DNA of 64,000 nt from Streptomyces sp. LHD-70. Its GTDB lineage: Bacteria > Actinomycetota > Actinomycetes > Streptomycetales > Streptomycetaceae. Position 1 is the first letter of the stretch. Each line of letters opens with the position of its first letter. Of the stretch, positions 18,487-25,940 are shown in pieces. A program made the position numbers and the translations under genes. The stretch covers positions 124,001 to 188,000 of the forward strand of contig NZ_JAVIFW010000016.1 of the NCBI RefSeq assembly GCF_031157275.1. Direction: 5' to 3'. The notes beneath the pieces are model-generated. The model was given only the letters and a program-made list of their open reading frames with translations, ran no database searches and had not been told where the DNA came from.

Positions 18487-19161
18487 CTACGCGTTGCGCT
18501 GGTGGTACGTCGCCCGCGTGTGCTCCGTGTGCGCGCGCATGACCTCCGTCGCACGGCTCTCGTCCCGGTCGCTGATCGCCGCGATCAACGCCCGGTGCTC
18601 GATCCACGACTGCTTGCCGCGCTGCCGGGCCACGGGCGTGTAGTACCAGCGGACCCGCCGGTCGACCTGGCCCGCGAGTTCGGCGAGGACGAGGTTGCCG
18701 GCGAGCTCCATCACCTTGGCGTGGAAGGCGGCGTTGGTGGCGACGACGGTGTCCACCTCGCCGTCGGCCACGGCCTGTTCGCCGGTCGCGCAGAGCTCTT
18801 CGAGTGCGGTGATCCCGGCCGAGGTGGCGTTGGCCGCGGCGAGCCGGGCGGCCTCGGCCTCCAACAGCGTGCGGACGGTGAGGAGTTGATCGGCCTCCTC
18901 CTCCGTCGGCTCGTGCACGAACGCGCCCTGGGCGGGCCGCAGGTCGACCCAGCCCTCGGTGTTCAGCCGCTGCAGCGCCTCGCGCACCGGCTGTCTGGAC
19001 ACGCCCAGGTGCCCGGCCAGCTCGCTCTCGACCAGGTGCTGGCCCGGGCGCAGGGCGCGGGTGGTGATGAGTTCGAGCAGGGCCTCGTACACCCGCTCGC
19101 GCAGCGGGCCCGGCCGCTCCAGTTTCGGCACGGCACCGTGCGGCAGTCCTGCGGACAACAT
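18487..19161 (-). CDS. GntR-family (FadR/FCD) transcriptional regulator
   Basis: 224 residues from the ATG at 19161 (GAGGGGG upstream). N-terminal winged helix (LRERVYEALLELITTRALRP, HLGVSRQPVREALQRL) and C-terminal all-helical FCD effector domain with the metal-ligand pattern (RTLLEAEAARLAA, NAAFHAKVMELAGN, WIEHRALIAAI). FCD domains usually bind small carboxylic acids. Its promoter region carries GTCTACAGTCTAC; nearly the same 15 bases stand between the MFS transporter and the formate dehydrogenase operon, so those genes are its probable targets along with itself. Confidence 0.9.
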   Translation of the reverse strand: MLSAGLPHGAVPKLERPGPLRERVYEALLELITTRALRPGQHLVESELAGHLGVSRQPVREALQRLNTEGWVDLRPAQGAFVHEPTEEEADQLLTVRTLLEAEAARLAAANATSAGITALEELCATGEQAVADGEVDTVVATNAAFHAKVMELAGNLVLAELAGQVDRRVRWYYTPVARQRGKQSWIEHRALIAAISDRDESRATEVMRAHTEHTRATYHQRNA

Positions 19162-19240
19162 CGCGGTCCCCCTCGTCGGCCTCGGATCGTCGGCACGGAG
19201 CGGCCGCCGCAGACAGGACGGAGCCGCTTCCACATTGGCT

Positions 19241-19257
19241 ATCGTCTACAGTCTACC
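19241..19257. promoter_or_regulatory. Putative GntR operator before the GntR gene
   Basis: The segment ATCGTCTACAGTCTACC contains two direct GTCTAC half-sites 7 bases apart. TATCGTCTACAGTCT (19240-19254) matches 13 of 15 bases of the site at 22895-22909 read on the other strand. GTNTAC fits the general GntR-family operator. It lies 80-96 bases upstream of the regulator start. The 214-base gap 19162-19375 shows nothing else clear. Confidence 0.6.
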
Positions 19258-19375
19258 GAGCACAATGGCCAGTACACAGGGGAGTTGGGCTCGTCACACG
19301 CTCGTCACACTCGGCACCGGCGGCCGGAATCGACCGGTCCGCCCCGGTCTGCGTACTCGCCGACGAGGGCGCTCC

Positions 19376-20332
19376 TCAGGGGCAGCGCACGACCTGACCG
19401 GCGTACGACAGGTTCCCGCCGAAGCCGAAGAGCAGCACCGGCGCCCCGGGCGGGACTTCGCGCCGTTCGACGAGCTTGGACAGGGCGAGCGGGATGCTCG
19501 CGGCCGAGGTGTTGCCGGACTCCACGACATCCCGGGCGACGACCGCGTTGACGGCCCCGATGCGCTGGGCGACGGGTTCGATGATGCGCAGGTTGGCCTG
19601 GTGGAGGACGACCCCGGCGAGGTCCTCGGGCGCGAGTCCGGCGCGCTCGCACACCTTCCGGGCGATGGGCGGGAGCTGGGTGGTCGCCCACCGGTACACG
19701 CTCTGGCCCTCCTGCGCGAAGACCGGCGGTGTGCCCTCGATGCGCACGGCGTGCCCCATCTCGGGCACGGAACCCCAGAGCACGGGCCCGATGCCCGCCT
19801 CTTCCCCGTCCGCCACGGCCTCGACGACCGCGGCGCCCGCGCCGTCCCCGACCAGGACACAGGTCGTACGGTCGCTCCAGTCCGTGACGGCGGACATGTT
19901 GTCGGCGCCGATCACCAGCGCGCGGGTCGCCGAGCCCGCCCGGATCGCGTGGTCCGCGGTGGCCAGGGCGTGCGGGAACCCGGCGCAGACCACGTTCAGG
20001 TCGAGCACGGCGGGCGAGGGCATGCCGAGGCGGGCGGCGACGCGGGCGGCGGTGTTCGGGGAGCGGTCGACCGCGGTGGAGGTGGCGACGACGACGAGGT
20101 CGATCTCGTCGGCGGTGCGGCCCGCACCGGCCAGGGCCTTGGCGGCGGCCTGCGCGGCGAGCGCGTCGACGGGCTCGTCGGGGCCCGCGATGTGCCGGGT
20201 GCGGATGCCGACGCGGCTGCTGATCCACTCGTCGCTGGTGTCGACGAGCCGCGCGACGTCGTCGTTGGTGAGCACCTTCGTGGGCTGATGGTGGCCGACC
20301 GCGGTGATACGCGTGCCGTTCGTGCCGTACAT
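19376..20332 (-). CDS. 3-oxoacyl-ACP synthase III (KAS III, FabH-like)
   Basis: 318 residues. Thiolase-fold condensing enzyme with DTSDEWISSRVGIRTR near the N-terminus, catalytic Cys in LNVVCAGFPHA, catalytic His in VVLHQANLRI and Asn in ESGNTSAASIPLA, and the C-terminal GFGGNLSYAG loop. The triad is complete, so it can start fatty-acid or polyketide chains from an acyl-CoA. It is not beside fabD, acpP or fabF, so it is not the housekeeping copy; substrate unknown. It lies downstream of the palindromic repeat at 20456 and reads toward the GntR gene. Confidence 0.9.
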   Translation of the reverse strand: MYGTNGTRITAVGHHQPTKVLTNDDVARLVDTSDEWISSRVGIRTRHIAGPDEPVDALAAQAAAKALAGAGRTADEIDLVVVATSTAVDRSPNTAARVAARLGMPSPAVLDLNVVCAGFPHALATADHAIRAGSATRALVIGADNMSAVTDWSDRTTCVLVGDGAGAAVVEAVADGEEAGIGPVLWGSVPEMGHAVRIEGTPPVFAQEGQSVYRWATTQLPPIARKVCERAGLAPEDLAGVVLHQANLRIIEPVAQRIGAVNAVVARDVVESGNTSAASIPLALSKLVERREVPPGAPVLLFGFGGNLSYAGQVVRCP

Positions 20333-20455
20333 GGTGCGGGGCCTCCGACGCCGGGTGCTGAGCAGGAGGCCCCAGTCTCGTCAGCGACTCACGGGTACGA
20401 GGGCACGCAAGGTGACAGTATTTGGCCGCCTTGGTTGGAGCTTTCCCTTACCCGT

Positions 20456-20550
20456 CAATCGCCGGAGGGGCTCAATTTTGAGCCCCTCCGGCGATTGAGG
20501 AGCGGGGTCCGGGGCGGAGCCCCGAAGCGCCGCAGGCTTTCGGGAAGGGG
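20456..20550. repeat. Palindromic repeat copy A (intergenic, terminator position)
   Basis: A perfect 20-base inverted repeat at 20456-20497, arms CAATCGCCGGAGGGGCTCAA / TTGAGCCCCTCCGGCGATTG with TT between, followed by the family trailer GAGGAGCGGGG... and CTTTCGGGAAGGGGCGGG. It follows the stop of the methyltransferase gene (20569) and precedes fabH, so it can serve as a terminator. Four further copies of the family are at 26444, 29918, 40810 and 60971. Confidence 0.85.
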
Positions 20551-20568
20551 CGGGTAGGGGAAAAAAAC

Positions 20569-21219
20569 TCAGCGCACCCTGCGAGCCCGGAGCACCACGT
20601 CCTCATGATGATGCGCCCCCGCCCCGCCCTCAATTTCGCGAGGCCGCTGCTCATGCACCTCGACCTCCCAGTCCCCGGTGAGCAGCGCGGCGACCGTCGC
20701 GGGCAGGACGTAGTCCTCCGGGTCGAAGCCCGCCTCCTGGGCGTGCTCGGCGTCGACGACGTGGTGGACGAGCAGCAGGACGCCGCCGACCTTCACGGAT
20801 GCGAGCAGCGCGCGCTCCGCCGTCGCCTCGGGGGTGCGGAGCAGGGCCGGGTACTGGGCGGAGACCAGGTCGAAGGAGCCCGGCGCGAGATCCGCCTCGG
20901 TCAGTTCGGCGTGGATCCAGTGGACGGAGACCCCGGCGTCGCGCGCGTGCGCGGCCGCCCGGTCGAGCGCGACGCCGGAGACCTCGACCGCGGTCACGTC
21001 CCAGCCGCCGCGCGCGAGCCAGATGGCGTCGGCGCCCTCGCCGCAGCCCACGTCGAGGACCCGCCCCGGCGTGAGCCCGGCGACCTCGGCCACCAGCGCG
21101 CCGTTGGGCCGGCCGCTCCAGAGCTGCTGTCGGTCGGCGTACCGGTCGTCCCACTCCGCGCGTACGGAAGCGTCGCCGAGGTAGCCGTCGGTACGGGGTG
21201 CTGCGATGTCGTCTGTCAT
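20569..21219 (-). CDS. Class I SAM-dependent methyltransferase
   Basis: 216 residues from the ATG at 21219. SAM-binding motif I is VLDVGCGEGADAIWLA at residues ~48-63, followed by an acidic residue in VTAVEVSG, and the post-motif region FDLVSAQYPALL. N-terminal WDDRYADRQQLWSGRPN resembles tellurite-resistance/thiopurine-type methyltransferases. The sequence around 135-150 (LLLVHHVVD) is typical. Downstream is the palindromic repeat; upstream the MFS small subunit gene, 79 bases away. Substrate unknown. Confidence 0.88.
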   Translation of the reverse strand: MTDDIAAPRTDGYLGDASVRAEWDDRYADRQQLWSGRPNGALVAEVAGLTPGRVLDVGCGEGADAIWLARGGWDVTAVEVSGVALDRAAAHARDAGVSVHWIHAELTEADLAPGSFDLVSAQYPALLRTPEATAERALLASVKVGGVLLLVHHVVDAEHAQEAGFDPEDYVLPATVAALLTGDWEVEVHEQRPREIEGGAGAHHHEDVVLRARRVR

Positions 21220-21298
21220 GCGCCCACCGTGCCTCGGCCGCCTCCGCGACGCCCACAAATCTTGCCGGTACGGCAAACCGGGCGTGCGGCGCGCCTCC

Positions 21299-21427
21299 TC
21301 ATCCGGTGAAGAGCTGCGTCGCCTTCTGCACGAGTTCGTACAGCCCGTAGGCGAGCGGCAGTCCCACCCAGAGCCAGGCGAAGGCGGTCAGGGCGCGGCG
21401 GCTAGGCGGGGTGTCGGGGTGCGGCAT
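21299..21427 (-). CDS. MFS transporter small subunit (42 residues)
   Basis: ATG at 21427, stop 21299; 42 residues, MPHPDTPPSRRALTAFAWLW followed by VGLPLAYGLYELVQKATQLF and TG. One transmembrane helix. The start lies 26 bases inside the 3' end of the oxalate/formate MFS gene, so it is translated with it. Short single-helix proteins in this position are recognised as the small partner of OFA-type MFS transporters; their function is unknown. Confidence 0.75.
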   Translation of the reverse strand: MPHPDTPPSRRALTAFAWLWVGLPLAYGLYELVQKATQLFTG

Positions 21428-22751
21428 CGGTTACCTCTGCGGTGGCGGGCGCGGGCCCGGCGGATACGTGGTGGTGGCGCGGGTGGACGGGTCGGACCAG
21501 CTCGTTCGCGGCGAAGCCGAGCAGCAGCAGGCCGATCATGATCGTGAGCGAGAGCCCGTACAGGCCGGGGCCGCTCCTGCCCGCGGCCTCCTGGGAGTCG
21601 GCCACCCAGTTGACGATCAGCGGGCCGAGCACACCGGCCGTGGACCAGGCGGTGAGCAGCCGGCCGTGGATGGCGCCGACCTGGTACGTGCCGAACAGGT
21701 CCTTCAAGTACGCGGGGACCGTGGCGAAGCCACCGCCGTAGAAGGAGAGGATCACCAGGGCGCAGCAGATGAACAGCGGCTTGGAGTCGGCCCCGAACTG
21801 GGCGATCAGCAGGTACATGAGGGCGCCGACGCCGAGGTAGAGCCGGTAGACGTTCTTGCGGCCGATGAGGTCGGACGTGGAGGACCAGCCGATGCGGCCC
21901 GCCATGTTGGCGGCGGAGAGCAGCGCCACGAAACCGGCCGCGGCGGAGGCGGAGACCGGGGTCGGGGTCTCGGCGAAGAAGTCGGTGATCATCGGGGCGG
22001 CCTTCTCCAGGATGCCGATCCCGGCGGTCACGTTCATGCAGAGCACCAGCCACAGGCACCAGAACTGCGGGGTGCGCATCGCCTGTTTCGCGGAGACCTG
22101 CGGTCCGTCGGCGGTCGCCCGCACGGCCTCCGCCGCCCCCGTAGGGGCCCTCGGCACCCGCACAAGGAGCACTCCGAGCGTCATGAAGACGGCGTACGTC
22201 ACACCGTGCACGAGGAACGCGAGGGCGATGCCGTCGGAGTCGCTGCCGAAGGACTCCAGCATCTGCGAGGACCAGGGTGAGGCGATGAGCGCGCCGCCGC
22301 CGAAGCCCATGATCGCGATGCCGGTGGCCATGCCGGGCCGGTCGGGGAACCACTTGATCAGCGTCGATACGGGCGAGATGTAGCCGATGCCGAGTCCGAT
22401 GCCGCCGACGAAGCCGTAGCCGAAGACGATCAGCCAGTACTGCTCGGTGGCGGCGCCGAGCGCGGCGAGCAGGAACCCGGAGGAGAAGCAGCACAGGGCG
22501 ACCGTCATCGCCCAGCGCGGACCGTTGCGTTCGACGAGCGTGCCGCCGAACGCCGCGGAGAGGCCGAGCATCACGATGCCCAGCTGGAACGGCAGCGCGC
22601 TCTGCGTGCCGGAGAGGTCGAGGGCGGATTCGAGGGGCGGCTTGAAGACGGACCAGGCGTAGGCCTGTCCGATGGAGAGGTGCACGGAGAGCGCGGCCGG
22701 GGGTACCAGCCAGCGGCTCCATCCCGGTGGGGCGAGGGGCGGGGTGGTCAT
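21402..22751 (-). CDS. OFA-family (oxalate/formate antiporter-like) MFS transporter
   Basis: 449 residues from the ATG at 22751; longer in-frame starts run into the promoter and operator region. Twelve hydrophobic segments with APPGWSRWLVPPAALSVHLS, GGIGLGIGYISPVSTLIKWF and AGRIGWSSTSDLIGRKNVYR, the OFA (oxalate:formate antiporter) pattern. It stands divergent from the PanE-fdh operon with a GntR-type operator between, so formate, oxalate or a related acid is the likely substrate. Overlaps its small partner gene by 26 bases. Confidence 0.88.
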   Translation of the reverse strand: MTTPPLAPPGWSRWLVPPAALSVHLSIGQAYAWSVFKPPLESALDLSGTQSALPFQLGIVMLGLSAAFGGTLVERNGPRWAMTVALCCFSSGFLLAALGAATEQYWLIVFGYGFVGGIGLGIGYISPVSTLIKWFPDRPGMATGIAIMGFGGGALIASPWSSQMLESFGSDSDGIALAFLVHGVTYAVFMTLGVLLVRVPRAPTGAAEAVRATADGPQVSAKQAMRTPQFWCLWLVLCMNVTAGIGILEKAAPMITDFFAETPTPVSASAAAGFVALLSAANMAGRIGWSSTSDLIGRKNVYRLYLGVGALMYLLIAQFGADSKPLFICCALVILSFYGGGFATVPAYLKDLFGTYQVGAIHGRLLTAWSTAGVLGPLIVNWVADSQEAAGRSGPGLYGLSLTIMIGLLLLGFAANELVRPVHPRHHHVSAGPAPATAEVTDAAPRHPA

Positions 22752-22893
22752 GGTCGCGAACCCTAGGAAGGGGAAGGGCAGTTGGGAAGAGCGCGAACAG
22801 TGTTCGACCTGTCGTGCACGCAGACCGCCCGCCACACCCACCCGCGTCAACGGTTGGCAATGTGCCGTGCGAACCCTTGTCGCCCCAACTTCC

Positions 22894-22910
22894 ATACTGT
22901 AGACAATATT
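22894..22910. promoter_or_regulatory. Putative GntR operator between transporter and formate dehydrogenase operon
   Basis: Sequence ATACTGTAGACAATATT; its complement TATTGTCTACAGTAT (22895-22909) matches 13 of 15 bases of the site upstream of the GntR gene. It sits 143 bases before the MFS start and 92 before the PanE-like start, where it could control both divergent promoters. Confidence 0.62.
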
Positions 22911-23001
22911 TCGTCGACACAGGTGCGACACCGTGCGACTCCCTGAAGCACCCACCGGTGCTTCAACTCCCTCGGTCCCCTCAACCGACAGGAGCCACAC
23001 C

Positions 23002-23997
23002 GTGAAAGTCGCAGTCCTCGGCGCCGGAGCGATCGGCGCCTACGTCGGAGCCGCGCTGCACCGCGCGGGCGCCGACGTCCATCTCGTCGCCCGTGGACCG
23101 CACTTGGCGGCCATGAGGCAGCACGGCGTGCGTGTGCTCAGCCCCCGCGGCGACTTCACCGCGCGGCCGCACTGCACCGACGACCCCGCCGAGATCGGCC
23201 CGGTCGACCATGTCTTCCTGGGCCTGAAGGCGACCTCGTACGCGGCGTGCGGGCCGCTCGTGGCGCCGCTGCTCCAGGACCACACCAGCGTGATCGCCGC
23301 CCAGAACGGCATCCCCTGGTGGTACTTCCACCGGCACGGCGGGCCGCACGACGGGCACCGGATCGAGAGCGTCGACCCCGGCGGTTCGGTCAGCGCGGTG
23401 CTCGCCCCGGAGCGGGCCGTCGGCTGCGTGGTGTACGCGGCCACGGAACTCGAAGCGCCGGGCCTCGTACGGCACTTGGAGGGCACCCGGTTCTCCATCG
23501 GCGAGCCCGACCGGTCCACCTCGAAGCGGTGCCTGGAGTTCAGCGAGGCCATGCGGGCGGGCGGACTGAAGTGCCCCGTCGAGCCGGAGCTGCGCGACGA
23601 CATCTGGATCAAACTGCTCGGCAACATCTCGTTCAACCCGATCAGCGCCCTGACCCGGGCGACGATGCGCCAGATGTGCGTGCACGGCACGACGCGCGAG
23701 GTCATCGAGCAGATGATGCGGGAGACCCTGGCCGTCGCGCACACGCTCGGCTGCCGCCCGGAGATCTCCGTGGAGCGGCGCATCGCGGGCGCCGAACGCG
23801 TCGGCGACCACCGCACCTCCACCCTCCAGGACCTGGAGCGCGGCAAGCCCCTCGAACTCGACGTGCTGCTCGCCGCGGTGGTGGAACTCGCCACGATCAC
23901 CGGCGTTCCGGTGCCCACGCTCCGCACCGTGCACGCCCTCTCGGACCTCCTTGCCACGCGCACCCTGCCGACCAGTCCAGAAAGCGAGGCGGCATGA
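23002..23997 (+). CDS. ApbA/PanE-type 2-ketoacid reductase
   Basis: 331 residues from the GTG at 23002, chosen for ACAGGAG 7 bases upstream; longer frames start within the promoter region. NADP-binding motif VAVLGAGAIGAYVGAALHRA, KPR motifs VFLGLKATSY, IAAQNGIPWWYFH and WIKLLGNISFNPISALT including the catalytic Lys/Asn/Ser region. The family reduces 2-dehydropantoate to pantoate or acts on similar hydroxy acids. Placement as first gene of a formate dehydrogenase operon argues for a special role (for example in a C2/C4 acid pathway yielding formate) rather than coenzyme A synthesis; that is inference. Its stop overlaps the fdhA start (ATGA). Confidence 0.85.
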   Translation: MKVAVLGAGAIGAYVGAALHRAGADVHLVARGPHLAAMRQHGVRVLSPRGDFTARPHCTDDPAEIGPVDHVFLGLKATSYAACGPLVAPLLQDHTSVIAAQNGIPWWYFHRHGGPHDGHRIESVDPGGSVSAVLAPERAVGCVVYAATELEAPGLVRHLEGTRFSIGEPDRSTSKRCLEFSEAMRAGGLKCPVEPELRDDIWIKLLGNISFNPISALTRATMRQMCVHGTTREVIEQMMRETLAVAHTLGCRPEISVERRIAGAERVGDHRTSTLQDLERGKPLELDVLLAAVVELATITGVPVPTLRTVHALSDLLATRTLPTSPESEAA

Positions 23998-25931
23998 GGA
24001 AACGCGACCGCACCCCGAAGACCTACCACCGGCTCACCCACCCCCTGGTCCGCGACGGCAAGGGCGGGCCGCTGCGCCCCGCCACCTGGGACGAGGCGCT
24101 CGCCAAGGCCGCCGAAGGCTTCCGGAACGCGCGCGTGGCGCACGGCCCCGACGCGTTCGCGATGCTGTCCTGCGCCCGCGCGACCAATGAAATGAACTAT
24201 GTGGCACAGAAGTTCACGCGTGTCGTCATGGGCACCAACAACGTGGACTCCTGCAACCGCACCTGCCACGCCCCGAGCGTCGCCGGGCTCTCCGCCGTCT
24301 TCGGCTCGGGCGGCGGCACGTCCTCGTACGAGGAGGTCGAGCACACCGACCTCATCGTGATGTGGGGCTCCAACGCCCGCTTCGCGCACCCGATCTTCTT
24401 CCAGCACGTCCTGAAGGGGATACGCAACGGGGCGCGGATGTACGCGGTCGACCCGCGCCGCACCTCCACCGCCGAGTGGGCCGAGTCCTGGCTCGGGCCG
24501 AACGTCGGCACCGACATCCCCCTCGCGCACGCCGTCGCCCGCGAGATCATCCACGCCGGGCTGCACAACGAGGCGTTCATCGAGCGGGCGACCAGCGGCT
24601 TCGAGGAGTTCCGCGCCCTCGTCGAACCCTGGACGCTGTCCCTCGCCGAGAAGGTCACCGGAGTCCCGGCCGCCGCGATCCGCGACCTCGCACACGCCTA
24701 CGCGAGAGCCGAACGCGCCCAGCTGTGCTGGACGTTGGGCATCACCGAGCACCACAACGGCACCGACAACGTCCGCGCCCTGATCAATCTGGCGCTGCTC
24801 ACCGGGCACGTCGGACGGTACGGCGCCGGGGTGCAGCCGCTGCGCGGGCAGAACAACGTCCAGGGCGGCGGCGACATGGGCGCCATCCCCAACCGGCTCC
24901 CCGGCTTCCAGGACATCCTCGACGACGGCCACCGCGCCAAGTTCGAGGCGGCCTGGGACACGGTGATCCCACCGCGGTACGGGATGACGCTCACCGACAT
25001 GTTCGAGGCGATGGAGCACGGCTCGCTGCGCGCGGTGTACTGCATCGGCGAGAACCCGGCCCAGTCGGAGGCCGACAGCGAGCAGGCCCTGCGCCGCCTG
25101 GCCGCCCTCGACCACCTGGTCGTCCAGGACATCTTCCTGACGAAGACCGCCGAGCTCGCGGACGTCGTCCTGCCCGCCACGGCCTCCTGGGCGGAGACGG
25201 ACGGCACCACCACCAACAGCGAACGCCGCGTCCAGCGCGTACGGTCCGCGCTCACCCCGCCCGGCGAGGCCCGCGAGGACATCGACATCATCTGCGAGAT
25301 CGCCGAACGCCTCGGCCACGCCTGGAAGTTCGCCGACGCGGAGTCGGTCTGGAACGAGCTGCGCGCCCTGTCCCCCGACCACTTCGGCATGACGTACGAC
25401 CGCCTGGAGGAGCAGCAGGGCCTGCAGTGGCCCTGCCCGGACCTGGAGCAGCTGCCGTCGAGCTTCCTGCACGGCCGTCTGTGGGACCCCGACCCCGAAC
25501 TGCGGGGCCCACGGGCGGCGTTCGGCCTGGTCGAGCACGACCCGCCGGTGGACCTCACCGACGAGTCGTACCCCCTCCGCCTCACCACCGGCCGGCGCCT
25601 CGACTCGTACAACACCGGTGTGCAGAGCGGCAGTTTCGCCTCTCCGCTGCGGCGCGGCGAGTACGTGGAGCTGTGCCCGGAGGACGCGGAGCGGTACGGC
25701 GTGGTGGTGGGCGAGGAGGTACGGGTGGCCTCGCGGCGCGGCACGGTCGTCGCACCGGTCTGGGTCGACCCCGGCCTGCGCCCCGGCCTCGCCTTCATGA
25801 CCATGCACTTTCCCGACGAGGTGGACACCAACCTGCTCACGATCGAGGCGAACTGTCCGATCGCGGGCACGGCGGAGTTCAAGGCGTCGGCGATCCGGAT
25901 CGAGAAGCTCGATGTGGCCGTGAGGAGCTGA
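23994..25931 (+). CDS. Formate dehydrogenase catalytic (molybdopterin) subunit lacking its N-terminal Fe4S4 domain
   Basis: 645 residues from the ATG at 23994. Molybdopterin oxidoreductase with NVDSCNRTCHAPSVAGLSA; the Cys at residue 91 (RTCHAP) takes the place of the Sec/Cys that binds molybdenum, followed by the essential His. Further: MWGSNARFAHPIFF, QNNVQGGGDMGAIPN, TASWAETDGTTTNSERRVQR and a C-terminal MopB-CT barrel (RLTTGRRLDSYNTGVQSG). The usual first domain with C-x2-C-x3-C and the late Cys is absent: the chain begins RTPKTYHRLTHPLVRDGKG, the part that normally follows it. The missing domain is encoded at 28656-28813. Likely the catalytic half of a cytosolic NAD-dependent formate dehydrogenase. 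Confidence 0.9.
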   Translation: MRKRDRTPKTYHRLTHPLVRDGKGGPLRPATWDEALAKAAEGFRNARVAHGPDAFAMLSCARATNEMNYVAQKFTRVVMGTNNVDSCNRTCHAPSVAGLSAVFGSGGGTSSYEEVEHTDLIVMWGSNARFAHPIFFQHVLKGIRNGARMYAVDPRRTSTAEWAESWLGPNVGTDIPLAHAVAREIIHAGLHNEAFIERATSGFEEFRALVEPWTLSLAEKVTGVPAAAIRDLAHAYARAERAQLCWTLGITEHHNGTDNVRALINLALLTGHVGRYGAGVQPLRGQNNVQGGGDMGAIPNRLPGFQDILDDGHRAKFEAAWDTVIPPRYGMTLTDMFEAMEHGSLRAVYCIGENPAQSEADSEQALRRLAALDHLVVQDIFLTKTAELADVVLPATASWAETDGTTTNSERRVQRVRSALTPPGEAREDIDIICEIAERLGHAWKFADAESVWNELRALSPDHFGMTYDRLEEQQGLQWPCPDLEQLPSSFLHGRLWDPDPELRGPRAAFGLVEHDPPVDLTDESYPLRLTTGRRLDSYNTGVQSGSFASPLRRGEYVELCPEDAERYGVVVGEEVRVASRRGTVVAPVWVDPGLRPGLAFMTMHFPDEVDTNLLTIEANCPIAGTAEFKASAIRIEKLDVAVRS

Positions 25932-25940
25932 GGAGCTGAC

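Noticed and set aside
19376..20332. Part of a polyketide or fatty-acid biosynthetic cluster
   Set aside because: No acyl carrier protein, ketoreductase, acyltransferase or FabF-type gene occurs within the window.
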